Assembly: GCA_014302835.1 (NCBI GenBank)
Contig: CP060294.1
Location: 2,319,067-2,383,066, forward strand
Direction of reading: 5' to 3'
Length of the DNA stretch: 64,000 nt
DNA from: Pedobacter sp. PAMC26386
GTDB taxonomy: Bacteria; Bacteroidota; Bacteroidia; Sphingobacteriales; Sphingobacteriaceae
Under the pieces are notes generated by a model. The model worked only from the letters and a program-made list of their open reading frames with translations. It ran no database searches and was not told the DNA's origin. Below are positions 1 through 8,415 of the stretch, piece by piece. Position numbers and translations under genes: made by a program. The first letter of the stretch is position 1; every line of letters begins with the position of its first letter.

Positions 1-828
1 ACCTTCTAGTAAAGTTGTTCTGGAAAACTGTTCATCTGCGTAAGCAAAAACATTAAAATGTGTTCCGTGTACTTCAACCGATTGACCAGCAGAGAATACT
101 TTAAATAACCTGGTCTTATCTTTGGCGACTTCGAAATATCCTTCACCAGTTAACTGGACCGTTCTCTCCTTTTTCGCAAAACGAATGGGGTACTTTAGAG
201 AAGAGGAAGCGTTGAGCCAAACTTTGGTTCCATCTGGTAAGATAAGCTGATGCTGGCCTCCTTTTGGTGTTTCTACGGTATTGTACAGCATAGGATAATC
301 TTCGTTTTTTTTCCCTATAGCCTTGTAAACCAGCTGTCCGTCTTTGGTCTTGGTAATTTCTATTCCGGCCTGTCTGGCCACTTGCCCCCTCTTAGCATCT
401 TCTAAACTGATTTTCTTTCCATTTGACAAGGTCAGTATGGCTATATCAGTACCAGGTCTCACATCGTTGATCAGCGTTAACTTGTAGATTTTATCATTAG
501 GCTGATGTTGCCTGCGGTATAATATCCCAGTCACTGTCATCAGCACTAAAGTAGCAGCTACAGCCAGATAAGGCCATAGGTTCTTCTTTCTGATTTTAGT
601 TTCTGCTAACGGGAGTTTTTGGGCATTGATCTGCGTTAACAACCAATTCTCCATTTCCCCTTCCAGGTTCTCCCGTTCCGCTGGTGTAAATCCGATTAGG
701 TCTCCATTCAGCTGATCAAAAAAGTCATAATAATACTCAACAAATGTTCTTTCTGAAGCAGTTGCTTTGTCTGCACTATACTTTTTCAGCATATTTAGCA
801 AATCCGACTGTGTAGTAGTTTTTTTCAT
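1..828 (-). CDS. FecR-family anti-sigma factor (partial, C-terminus off left edge)
   Basis: The reading frame is open from an ATG at 828 to the window edge (276 codons). The N-terminal ~85 residues are the cytoplasmic part. A single hydrophobic segment follows (LAVAATLVLMTVTGILY), then the periplasmic FecR domain with the typical TPKGGQHQLILPDG and VWLNASSSLKYP motifs and a GEGYFEVAKD strand. In this family the protein sits in the inner membrane and relays a signal from an STN-containing TonB-dependent receptor to its ECF sigma factor. The sigma gene lies 70 bp upstream on the same strand, so the two are probably cotranscribed. The expected SusC/SusD partners would lie left of position 1. The family call is secure; the ligand is unknown. 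Confidence 0.93.
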   Translation of the reverse strand, partial: MKKTTTQSDLLNMLKKYSADKATASERTFVEYYYDFFDQLNGDLIGFTPAERENLEGEMENWLLTQINAQKLPLAETKIRKKNLWPYLAVAATLVLMTVTGILYRRQHQPNDKIYKLTLINDVRPGTDIAILTLSNGKKISLEDAKRGQVARQAGIEITKTKDGQLVYKAIGKKNEDYPMLYNTVETPKGGQHQLILPDGTKVWLNASSSLKYPIRFAKKERTVQLTGEGYFEVAKDKTRLFKVFSAGQSVEVHGTHFNVFAYADEQFSRTTLLEG

Positions 829-898
829 TGTTTATGTCTTAAGGCTACCCCATACTACTGAGTACCAAAAAACATACTAACTCCCAAAAAAAATACTA

Positions 899-1483
899 TT
901 ATGGCCTGTTTATAAAAAAGCCTGAAATAATTAAGATAACCAATAGGTTTTGCAGTCGGACTCTTAAGGCTTGATTAACAGTATTAATCTGATTTTGAAC
1001 TGTTTTTTGACTGATACCTAATTTTTCTGCAATCTGTGAAGTAGAGATTCCCTCTACATGATATAACAGAAAAATCTCTTTTCTTTTTTTGGGGAGAGCT
1101 GCGATGTATAAATTCAAAAGCTTGATAACTTCTTTTTCAAACAACTGATTATCGGTCTGAATTGGTGAAGAAATAAGATTCTCAAAACTTTCAGTCAATT
1201 CAGAATTCTGTGGCTTCCTTGTTACGTATTTAATAACCTGGAACCTGATAGCGGTATGGAGATAGGCAGAAAGACCTTTAATAACGACCTCAGCTCTACG
1301 TTCCCAAAGGGCTGCAAAAACATTTTGGACAATATCCCGGCATTGTTCCTTATCTTTTAATCTGCGATAAGCCGAAATGTAGATTTTCTCCCAATACTTT
1401 CTATAAATTTCAGTAAATGCGAGCTGATCACCTTCGTTTAATAAGGCTGTAAGTTCCTGATCAGATAACATGCTGTATGACAT
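899..1483 (-). CDS. ECF sigma factor (FecI/RpoE-like, Bacteroidota type)
   Basis: The 194-aa protein has sigma-70 region 2 at about residues 20-90 (AFTEIYRKYWEKIY, DIVQNVFAALWERR) and region 4 at about 125-175 (LPKKRKEIFLLYHVEGISTS followed by a QIAEKLGISQKTV helix-turn-helix). The length and the hydrophobic tail ending in FINRP are usual for Bacteroidota ECF sigmas that pair with FecR. It directs RNA polymerase to the promoter of its cognate outer-membrane uptake operon. It is encoded 70 bp upstream of the FecR gene on the same strand, which is the normal order. The start chosen is the first ATG of the open frame; a second ATG five codons later is possible. Confidence 0.93.
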   Translation of the reverse strand: MSYSMLSDQELTALLNEGDQLAFTEIYRKYWEKIYISAYRRLKDKEQCRDIVQNVFAALWERRAEVVIKGLSAYLHTAIRFQVIKYVTRKPQNSELTESFENLISSPIQTDNQLFEKEVIKLLNLYIAALPKKRKEIFLLYHVEGISTSQIAEKLGISQKTVQNQINTVNQALRVRLQNLLVILIISGFFINRP

Positions 1484-1550
1484 TCTAAATCGTTTTTCTG
1501 TAAAATATCAATTTAAAACTTATTAATCATTATAAATTAAATAATGTCTA

Positions 1551-2456
1551 CTAGTTAGCTGATGGATTATCTCCTTTGTCCACAAAGACTATTATGTGAG
1601 TTCCATCTAAATCTGTTGTATAGATTTTTGAGGTCGTAAATGGCTTTCCCATTCCACTGTAAACAATTTTATCGTTGGCAGTTACAAAAAGAGAAGGTAC
1701 TGTTATGCCTTGCGGTGAAATTCTTTTCACCTGTTTTGTTGCCAGATCCAAGAGATACACAGCCTCACCTGATCCAGTTAATCCTGGTAAAATATCTTTA
1801 TTTCCTGCATTAAAAATCAGTTTCTTTCCATCTCTGCTGTAAAAGAAGTTGTCATTACTTGAAATAGAGAAATCCTTTCCAATTAAATCAGCCAGGTTTA
1901 CCGCATCTACTACTTTTCCATTCAGATCTAAGGTGTAAAGTTTTTTAAGATCATGTGCAATTAGCTGGTTTTCGTTCTTCCAGCTAGGGGAATAGAAATT
2001 CAGTTCAGAGGTGCTGTCCAATATGATATAGCCCGAATTATCAGTCTTGATTACCCCTACTTTCCAAATTGCTTTTTCGTTAAAAATACTAAAAGCAATT
2101 TGATTCCCCGAAGGCGACCATATGGCACCGTAGTAATTTTTATTTTTAACATTTAACTGGGACTGACTTTTGCTGACCATATCAGCCACCCAGATAGTTC
2201 GATTATTTAAGCTATCGTTTACTGTATAGGCGAGTTTATTTCCGTCAGGAGATATAGCAGGATCTGTTGCGCCGCCAAAGGAAACTTGTTTTGTTGTATC
2301 TGCGTTACTTGCTACTATTTTGCCATTCAGCTGATAGGCAAAGGCATATTTATTGTCAATAACTTTGGGTGTTTCTGTATTGGTATTATTGCTTTTAGAA
2401 TTACAAGCAACGACTAAAAAAGATAAGGCCGGAATTAAGAATTTAAATGCGCTCAT
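1551..2456 (-). CDS. PD40/WD40-like beta-propeller lipoprotein
   Basis: The 301-aa protein begins with a lipoprotein signal ending in the lipobox VVAC (Cys18), so it is probably anchored in a membrane facing the periplasm or outside. The rest contains repeated TolB/PD40-type strands: ATDPAISPDGNKLAYTV, YYGAIWSPSGNQIAFSI and NFFYSRDGKKLIFNA. These form a beta-propeller. PD40 propellers usually bind proteins or sugars and have no catalytic activity of their own. It is transcribed away from the small cysteine-rich gene at 2474, with the two starts only 17 bp apart, so the promoters must overlap. The ligand is unknown. Confidence 0.75.
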   Translation of the reverse strand: MSAFKFLIPALSFLVVACNSKSNNTNTETPKVIDNKYAFAYQLNGKIVASNADTTKQVSFGGATDPAISPDGNKLAYTVNDSLNNRTIWVADMVSKSQSQLNVKNKNYYGAIWSPSGNQIAFSIFNEKAIWKVGVIKTDNSGYIILDSTSELNFYSPSWKNENQLIAHDLKKLYTLDLNGKVVDAVNLADLIGKDFSISSNDNFFYSRDGKKLIFNAGNKDILPGLTGSGEAVYLLDLATKQVKRISPQGITVPSLFVTANDKIVYSGMGKPFTTSKIYTTDLDGTHIIVFVDKGDNPSAN

Positions 2457-2473
2457 GTCTATTGTTCAAAATC

Positions 2474-2665
2474 ATGATAAAGACTCTTTTCATCACTACG
2501 ATGATGTTATTCAATATTTCTGCAATCTCTTTTGCAAACACGCCTTGCTGTAATTCTAAAATGAACAAAGACACAAAGTGCTCAATAAGTTGTTCCAAAG
2601 GAGCCTGCATGGATAATTGCTCAAAGCAATGTAAGGCATCCGGTGGATGCAAAAAAGGTAAATAA
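2474..2665 (+). CDS. Small exported cysteine-rich protein
   Basis: The 63-aa product has an N-terminal signal peptide (MIKTLFITTMMLFNISAISFA). The mature peptide of about 40 residues contains nine cysteines in CC, C-x3-C and C-x3-C-x3-C spacings, with many lysines. I chose the ATG at 2474. The earlier in-frame ATG at 2447 would put the start inside the divergent lipoprotein gene and would place an extra charged stretch before a clean signal peptide. Dense Cys/Lys content suggests metal binding or disulfide-rich folding in the periplasm. I do not recognise the family. The stop codon lies inside a long perfect inverted repeat. Confidence 0.6.
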   Translation: MIKTLFITTMMLFNISAISFANTPCCNSKMNKDTKCSISCSKGACMDNCSKQCKASGGCKKGK

Positions 2666-2711
2666 CAAAATAGCCGGGCAATGCCCGGCTATTTTGTTAT
2701 TTACCTTTTTT
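2651..2711 (+). terminator. 30-bp perfect inverted repeat, probable terminator
   Basis: Positions 2651-2680 and 2682-2711 are exact reverse complements separated by one base. The GC-rich core is TAGCCGGGCA/TGCCCGGCTA and the outer arms are A-rich/T-rich. The right arm ends in a T-run, as in an intrinsic terminator for the cysteine-rich gene. The stem starts inside that gene's last codons and includes its stop, which is unusually long for a terminator. Confidence 0.8.
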
Positions 2712-2729
2712 TTGTCTAATGCCTTTCAT

Positions 2730-2762
2730 ATCTTTAGTTATTAACTTACTATCTTTAGTTAT
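2730..2762 (+). promoter_or_regulatory. Direct repeat ATCTTTAGTTAT, possible -7 promoter element
   Basis: The 12-bp sequence ATCTTTAGTTAT occurs at 2730-2741 and 2751-2762, 21 bp apart, upstream of the gene at 2811. TATCTTTA resembles the Bacteroidota -7 box TAnnTTTG. Whether it is a promoter, a regulator site or chance is unresolved. Confidence 0.3.
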
Positions 2763-2810
2763 AAATCTTAAAAAGGGGTTCAACATTTATCTAATTCAAA
2801 TCCAAGGAAT

Positions 2811-3233
2811 ATGAAAAGAGCAATACAGTTATTTGTCTTACCAGTTATGCTAATATTTTCGGCGCAGTTCGTTTATGCAGATCATATCCTAAAATTTAAC
2901 GTTTCCACTCTAAATCCGCAATCATTGGTATTAAGTGCTATCACACAAAGTTCATCTCTCCATAGTATCACTTTAAAAACCGATACTTTAAAGGATAAAG
3001 TTGAATACTCTGCAAACGAATACGTAACCTTTAGTAAAGATAAAAATGTATTATCATTATATGGTAAAGCTCAACTCAACAGCAAGAATTTCAATATAAC
3101 AGGAGATGAAATTGTTTATAATAAAACTACGCAAAAAGCTACCGCCAAAAACTTCACTATCACCAATAACTACAGCAATGTAAAAAAGAGTGGGTCTTAC
3201 GGCGAATTCAATTTGAATGATAAGACTGAATAA
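2811..3233 (+). CDS. Exported OstA/LptA-like small protein
   Basis: The 140-aa protein has a signal peptide (MKRAIQLFVLPVMLIFSAQF...A). The mature part contains two short beta-repeats, VEYSANEYVTFSKDKNVLSLYG and FNITGDEIVYNKTTQKATAKNF. The pattern 'variable - G-x-A-x-L - D-x-I-x-Y' is typical of the OstA/LptA fold, which carries lipopolysaccharide across the periplasm. It is shorter than LptA, lacks the usual neighbours (lptB, lptC), and is a stand-alone gene with its own upstream region. It may be a small relative with another ligand. Domain assignment by eye is moderate. Confidence 0.5.
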   Translation: MKRAIQLFVLPVMLIFSAQFVYADHILKFNVSTLNPQSLVLSAITQSSSLHSITLKTDTLKDKVEYSANEYVTFSKDKNVLSLYGKAQLNSKNFNITGDEIVYNKTTQKATAKNFTITNNYSNVKKSGSYGEFNLNDKTE

Positions 3234-3266
3234 AAGGCGTTTGAAAAAGATGAAATACTAATATTT

Positions 3267-4124
3267 TCATCTTAGAAGGTCTCCAATTGCAATTTGACAA
3301 ACATCTCCCTCTACAAAAATATTATCAATCTCCCTATTTTTACTGGTTACTATAACCTTTATTTCACTTGGTCTTCCAAGGTAAGCACCTTGTTTCAATA
3401 CAAATTCCTGGTCAGGCGGCACTATCTTGTTTTTCACCAGATAAGCTCCGACTGGTCCTGCTGAACTTCCCGTCGCAATATCTTCTACCAAACCTAAGTT
3501 ATCCCAGGTTCTGCCAGTTAGATTTTGAATATCTAAAACAAAGAAAAATTTAGCGCCAACTTCTTCCAGTTTACGTTCTAAATCCCCCGTTAAGACTTTT
3601 ACTTTCGAAAGTGATTCTGCTTTTAAAGGCAAAATTAAATAAGGCAAGCCAGTGGTGATAACTTGAAATGGTAAGCCCTCGAATTTATCTTCGACAGAAA
3701 GATTTAGTGCGCGTAAAAAAAGCAACTCCTGCTCTTGATGGAGCGTATTCAAGAATTCAGGTCTCCCCTGGTTCATTTGAGCAGAATAATAATCATTCTC
3801 TTTTTTTGTTTTTACAATTACATTCTTAGCATTCATCTCTAAATTCCAGGTATTCTCCTGCATTTCATTGGAATATATTTCGTGTAAAATTGCTGCAGCA
3901 CCAATTATTGGATGCCCAGCAAAGTCCAACTCTTCTTCCATGGTGAAAATGTAAGCACGAAACGTATTAGAATTAATCTGGGTTAAAAAGATACTTTCAA
4001 ACTGACGCATTTCCTGAGTGACAGTTTGCATGTAAGATTTTTCAAAATTATCACCTACAAACACCGTAAGTCCATTTCCTGAGTATGGTTTGCGCGAAAA
4101 GACATCAACATGGTAATATTTCAT
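3267..4124 (-). CDS. PhzF-family isomerase/epimerase-like protein
   Basis: The 285-aa protein has the canonical PhzF start MKYYHVDVFSRKPYSGNGLTVF, which is why I take the ATG at 4124 and not the one seven codons upstream. The family has two similar diaminopimelate-epimerase-like halves. Conserved parts seen are the SGN motif near the N-terminus, RQFESIFL, EEELDFAGHPIIGAA (with the active-site glutamate region FAGHP) and the second-half ATGSSAGPVGAYLV. Members isomerise small metabolites; the substrate cannot be inferred here. There is no phenazine cluster nearby, so a phenazine role is not suggested. It converges with the gene at 2811 and diverges from the S9 peptidase at 4277. Confidence 0.85.
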   Translation of the reverse strand: MKYYHVDVFSRKPYSGNGLTVFVGDNFEKSYMQTVTQEMRQFESIFLTQINSNTFRAYIFTMEEELDFAGHPIIGAAAILHEIYSNEMQENTWNLEMNAKNVIVKTKKENDYYSAQMNQGRPEFLNTLHQEQELLFLRALNLSVEDKFEGLPFQVITTGLPYLILPLKAESLSKVKVLTGDLERKLEEVGAKFFFVLDIQNLTGRTWDNLGLVEDIATGSSAGPVGAYLVKNKIVPPDQEFVLKQGAYLGRPSEIKVIVTSKNREIDNIFVEGDVCQIAIGDLLR

Positions 4125-4217
4125 TTTTCCCGATTTAATTCGCAAACTAATATATAGAAATCAGATCTAATCAATTCCCATTTTAGGAGAGTTTTTAATC
4201 CATTTGATTAAATGTAT

Positions 4218-4268
4218 TTGACTAATCGAATAATAAACTATAAATTTAGTTATTATTCGATTAGTCAA
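4218..4268. promoter_or_regulatory. 19-bp perfect inverted repeat just upstream of the S9 peptidase
   Basis: Positions 4218-4236 and 4250-4268 (TTGACTAATCGAATAATAA and its complement) are perfect inverted repeats with a 13-base loop. The repeat ends 8 bases before the ATG at 4277, in the gap between divergent genes. It could be an operator, or an mRNA hairpin in the 5' leader. There is no T-run, so a terminator is unlikely. Confidence 0.55.
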
Positions 4269-4276
4269 TTTACAGG

Positions 4277-6508
4277 ATGAGATTCAAGCATTTATTATTG
4301 TTTTCTATTTTAGCTTTTACAAGTATTAATTGTGCCCTTTGTCAGGGTAAGCTAGCTGATTATCAAAGAGCCGAAGCTTTTAACGGGCTAATGCAGAAGA
4401 AAATATACAACGCACCCGAAAATGTTCAATGGCTATCTGAATTACAGCAATTTTTTTATTCAAAAAGAACGGCTCGAGGACTTGAATTTCTATTAATCAA
4501 TCCAAATGAGGAAGGTGAAAATCAGGCTCTTGATCGGGAGAAACTTGCTTCAGCGCTTGCCAAAGTATCAAATAATCAAATAAAGAGTACTGATTTACCT
4601 ATCTCAAAACTGGTCATGAGTGGTGATGCAAAAGAGCTAACTTTCACCTATAAAAAAGCTACATGGATTTATGATCTGAATACTTACACCTGTAAACAAG
4701 TCAAAAACAATCCCGAAAACAATGCCATAGAAAGGACTGAATCCCCCGATAAAAAGTGGGTCGGTTATATAAAAAACTTCAATTTATATATTAAATCGAC
4801 AGGAGGTCAGTCTAAGGAATATCAACTGAGCAACGATGGCCAGGAAGGAAATGCCTATTCCTCTTCTATTTATTGGTCCCCAGACACAAAGAAAATCGCC
4901 ATTTATAAAGTAAAGGCTGTTAAAGAACGGTCAATCTATTTGGTTGAATCTTCTCCTGCAGATCAGCTGCAACCTAAATTACGTACCAGAACCTATCCAA
5001 AACCGGGAGATACAGTACCTCAATATGCACCATCACTGTTCCTTATTGAAGCTAAAAAACAAATTACAGTGAATAATTCTACTATCCCTGATCAATATAC
5101 CTTAACCGAGCCGGTATGGCGCAAAAACAGCCATGCATTCACTTTTGAATACAATAAAAGAGGACATCAAAAGTATGCGGTCATAGAAGTAAATGAGCAA
5201 GGAAATACCAGGGAAATTATACGGGAAGAAAGTAAAACATTTTTCAACTATAGCCGTAAAAAATATCGGTATGACCTTGCAGATGGTAAAGAAATTATCT
5301 GGGCATCAGAAAGAGATGGCTGGAATCATTTGTATTTATTTGATGGGAATGGAAAATTGGTCAATCAGATCACTAAAGGGAATTGGGTGATGAGAAGAGT
5401 GATCACGATCAATGAAAAAGAACGCACTCTTATCTTTGAAGGCAGCGGAATGGAAAAAGATCAGGACCCCTATTTTATCCAGTACTATAAAATTAATCTG
5501 GATGGATCAGGTTTAAAAAAGTTAACACAAGAAAATGGAAATCATTCCGCCACATTTAACAAAGACTACTCCACCTTTATTGATGTTTATTCAAGAAGTG
5601 ACAAACCCGCAATAACTGTACTACGGAATGCAAAAACTGGCGATATAATCAGAGAGCTTGAAAAATCAGAGATCGGTGATTTATTAAAGACAGGATGGAA
5701 ACTCCCGGAAGTTTTCAATGCAAAAGGGCGGGATGGAGAAACCGATATCTGGGGAATCATTATCCGTCCAAGCAATTTTGACCCTGCAAAACAGTATCCT
5801 GTAATCGAATATATTTACGCCGGTCCGCATGATTCTTTTGTACCTAAGAATTTTATGGCAGATAATGTGCTTGGATTACATGAACTAGCTGAACTGGGTT
5901 TCATTGTAGTGCAGTGCGATGGTATGGGCACCTCCAACCGTTCTAAAAAATTCCATGACGTCTGCTGGCAGAATCTTAAAGATGCAGGCTTTCCAGACCG
6001 GATAGCCTTTATCAAGGCTGCAGCAAAAAAATATCCAAATATGGACATTAACAGAGTAGGCATTTTTGGGACCTCAGCCGGTGGGCAAAGTTCTTTGGGC
6101 GCCCTGTTATTTCATCCTGATTTTTATAAAGTTGCAGTGTCCTCATCAGGATGCCACGATAATAGAATGGATAAAATTTGGTGGAATGAGCAATGGATGG
6201 GCTATCCAGTTGGTCCGCAATATGCAGCATCATCCAATGTAGAAAATGCAGATAAACTTCAGGGAAAACTGTTATTAATCCTAGGAGAACTTGATGAAAA
6301 TGTTGACCCATCTTCTACTATGCAAGTAATTAACAGGCTCATCAAAGCCAACAAAAACTTCGATTTCTTACTGGTACCTGGAATGGGGCACTCTTTAGGG
6401 GGCGATTACGGAGAGCATAAACGACGGGATTTCTTCGTGAAACACTTACTTGGCATTGATCCACCTGAATGGAACTGGGTTTCAAGTATTACTGTTCCCA
6501 AAGTATAG
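4277..6508 (+). CDS. S9-family prolyl oligopeptidase (DPP IV-like)
   Basis: The 743-aa exported protein has a signal peptide (about residues 1-23). An N-terminal DPP IV beta-propeller domain follows (about 90-480, with repeated WSPDTKKIAIYK, WRKNSHAFTFEY and WASERDGWNHLYL blades). The C-terminal alpha/beta-hydrolase domain carries the catalytic triad: Ser600 in GTSAGG, Asp673 in GELDENVD and His705 in GMGHSLGG. Such enzymes remove dipeptides, often after proline, from peptides in the periplasm or outside the cell. Length and motif order match the family. The gene is monocistronic by spacing and preceded by a hairpin. Substrate specificity (DPP IV or another S9 type) is not decided. Confidence 0.93.
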   Translation: MRFKHLLLFSILAFTSINCALCQGKLADYQRAEAFNGLMQKKIYNAPENVQWLSELQQFFYSKRTARGLEFLLINPNEEGENQALDREKLASALAKVSNNQIKSTDLPISKLVMSGDAKELTFTYKKATWIYDLNTYTCKQVKNNPENNAIERTESPDKKWVGYIKNFNLYIKSTGGQSKEYQLSNDGQEGNAYSSSIYWSPDTKKIAIYKVKAVKERSIYLVESSPADQLQPKLRTRTYPKPGDTVPQYAPSLFLIEAKKQITVNNSTIPDQYTLTEPVWRKNSHAFTFEYNKRGHQKYAVIEVNEQGNTREIIREESKTFFNYSRKKYRYDLADGKEIIWASERDGWNHLYLFDGNGKLVNQITKGNWVMRRVITINEKERTLIFEGSGMEKDQDPYFIQYYKINLDGSGLKKLTQENGNHSATFNKDYSTFIDVYSRSDKPAITVLRNAKTGDIIRELEKSEIGDLLKTGWKLPEVFNAKGRDGETDIWGIIIRPSNFDPAKQYPVIEYIYAGPHDSFVPKNFMADNVLGLHELAELGFIVVQCDGMGTSNRSKKFHDVCWQNLKDAGFPDRIAFIKAAAKKYPNMDINRVGIFGTSAGGQSSLGALLFHPDFYKVAVSSSGCHDNRMDKIWWNEQWMGYPVGPQYAASSNVENADKLQGKLLLILGELDENVDPSSTMQVINRLIKANKNFDFLLVPGMGHSLGGDYGEHKRRDFFVKHLLGIDPPEWNWVSSITVPKV

Positions 6509-6651
6509 CCAGCAGCAATAAGCGGATAATTCTATCATTAAAACATATCAAATGATAATTTCACATCGGTAAAATAGCATTTCATGTAATATTTAAACGG
6601 TTTAGCATTCGTAATTATATATTCGCGGTATCTACCTATTTAAACCTATTT

Positions 6652-7953
6652 ATGAAAACAAAATTATTTACCCCTACAGCAATCAAGCTGTGGGTAGCTG
6701 TGCTGGTTGCTGCCAGTACACTCTCCTCGTGTAAAAAATCTATCAGTTCTGAGAACAACCTGCCTAATGCAGCGTCAGAATCCGGTGTTAAAGCAGAGGC
6801 TTATTATCCTAAAACCAGTGGCAAAGCGATACAAGCTTTTTACCGCGGCAATCTAGTCGACCTGGTTGAAATTGACAATGGCAAATATCTTTTTGAAGGA
6901 GATGTTGTGCTGAACAGGAAAGACATCTCTATGCCTGGAGAACCCAGAACTGAGAGTACAGTAGATGGCAATATCTGGACAGGTAACAGAGTTTATTTCA
7001 AATTTGCCAAAGGTATCCCTGACAATCTGAAAACCATGTGGGCTACCGCTACTAAGATGTGGACAGATGCTGGATTAGGATTACAGTTTATTGCTATTGA
7101 TAGCACAGACACGACTCACCCTGATTATATTGAGCTAACTCAAAATAGTGATGGAAGCGCCTTTACCGCCGGTATTGGAAAAGTAGGAGGCAGATTAGAA
7201 TTATCTATCGACCCAACATCAGGATGGACAGCTGGTAATGTTGCACACGAGATTGGCCATGCATTAGGTTTACAACATGAACAAACCCGCTCTGACCGTG
7301 ATTTGTTCACTGTGGTTAATACTTCAACGTTAACAGCAAACTGGAAATATCAGTACTTAATTAAATCAAATGCCATTGGCGTAGGTCCATTTGACTACGG
7401 ATCGATCATGATGTACCCTAGTAAAAAAGGAGTATTAACCAAATTAGATGGAACCGGCTGGCCATATAATAGAGCTAATCTTACGCAGACCGATATTTTA
7501 GGTATCAATTACAAGTATAATATCACTACATACACCGCAAATGGCATTTATGAAATCGAGGCTAAACACGCTGTGGGCAGTGACTTACAGGTGGATAGTG
7601 CGAATCAGGTTACGATAGCCGTAGACAGTAACAACCTAAATCAGAAATGGGAAATTAAACATGCCAGAGACGGTTATTATAAGATAACTCCTCAGAATGC
7701 AAAAACTTTACAACTGGCTAAGAACCTTGACTCGGTTCAAGTTAAAACTGCTGATGCATCCGACAGCCAGTTATGGAGAATTGTACCAACTTATAATGCT
7801 GGTTATTTCCGCTTCATTAATAAAGCGGATAGCAAGAGCAGCTTAGATGTGGAAATAGAGAACGATGGTACTAGTCTGGATCATGCACGTACAAAAATTG
7901 CAGCTTTTACAATCGAAGAACCACAACAGTGGAAACTCAAGAAAGTACAGTAA
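6652..7953 (+). CDS. Astacin-like (M12A) zinc metalloprotease lipoprotein with ricin-type domain
   Basis: The 433-aa protein begins with a signal and a lipobox-like SSCKKS, so it is probably surface or periplasm anchored. The catalytic domain holds the full astacin zinc motif HEIGHALGLQHE, with His199, Glu200, His203 and His209, and a downstream Met-turn region YGSIMMYPS. The C-terminal ~140 residues contain QxW-like repeats (NLNQKWEI, SQLWRIVP, QQWKLKK), typical of a ricin-B carbohydrate-binding domain. It would degrade extracellular protein, perhaps while held on glycans. A strong hairpin terminator follows at 8014. The gene stands alone between two other protease genes. Confidence 0.9.
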   Translation: MKTKLFTPTAIKLWVAVLVAASTLSSCKKSISSENNLPNAASESGVKAEAYYPKTSGKAIQAFYRGNLVDLVEIDNGKYLFEGDVVLNRKDISMPGEPRTESTVDGNIWTGNRVYFKFAKGIPDNLKTMWATATKMWTDAGLGLQFIAIDSTDTTHPDYIELTQNSDGSAFTAGIGKVGGRLELSIDPTSGWTAGNVAHEIGHALGLQHEQTRSDRDLFTVVNTSTLTANWKYQYLIKSNAIGVGPFDYGSIMMYPSKKGVLTKLDGTGWPYNRANLTQTDILGINYKYNITTYTANGIYEIEAKHAVGSDLQVDSANQVTIAVDSNNLNQKWEIKHARDGYYKITPQNAKTLQLAKNLDSVQVKTADASDSQLWRIVPTYNAGYFRFINKADSKSSLDVEIENDGTSLDHARTKIAAFTIEEPQQWKLKKVQ

Positions 7954-8013
7954 CATCTTTTGAGATCAGAATGATCCTGGAATGTTTTAAGAAAATTTAA
8001 TTGAATAAATGAA

Positions 8014-8046
8014 TGTGCAGCTTTTAAAATAAGCTGCACATTTTTT
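8014..8046 (+). terminator. Intrinsic terminator after astacin-like gene
   Basis: TGTGCAGCTT (8014-8023) pairs exactly with AAGCTGCACA (8031-8040) across a 7-base loop and is followed by TTTTTT. Confidence 0.85.
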
Positions 8047-8415
8047 ATAACATTATAATATTTGTCGTTACAGTTTCTTTAATGGAATTATCAAATAGCG
8101 AGCTACAAACTATTTCTTTCAACGCTACAGCCCCCCTCCATTTATCCAACAAAAAACCTCAATAAAACCTAATCAGATTAATATCAATCGTTTGCGCAAT
8201 TATAAAAACCAGACTATGAAATAAAATTTCTAAATTGGATTAACCAAATTAAGCATCTAAAAACCTCTCGTATGAAATCTCTACAAATCTACCCATTACT
8301 ATTCCGGCTCTTTCTGCCCAATGCCTTCTTTCCTATGGAAAAAATTCCGGTATTGATTTATAGCGCCACCGTAGCAAACCGTTAAAACCTACCAAACCCT
8401 ATATACCCTACCACT
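8047..8415. other. Intergenic leader region of the giant protease
   Basis: About 370 bp lie between the terminator and the giant protease gene. Apart from the possible small ORF at 8272-8385 I see no gene and no clear promoter matching TAnnTTTG. Confidence 0.5.
8272..8385 (+). CDS. Possible 37-aa leader ORF
   Basis: An ATG-initiated ORF (MKSLQIYPLLFRLF...) ends 30 bp before the giant protease start. It is rich in hydrophobic and aromatic residues. There is no clear family and only a weak ribosome site. It could be a leader peptide or chance. Confidence 0.2.
   Translation: MKSLQIYPLLFRLFLPNAFFPMEKIPVLIYSATVANR

Noticed and set aside
2443-2652. Minus-strand frame of 69 codons overlapping the Cys-rich gene
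   Set aside because: It lies opposite a frame with a good signal peptide and overlaps the divergent lipoprotein start.
3267-4124. Phenazine biosynthesis gene
   Set aside because: PhzF-like proteins are widespread isomerases; no other phenazine gene is present.
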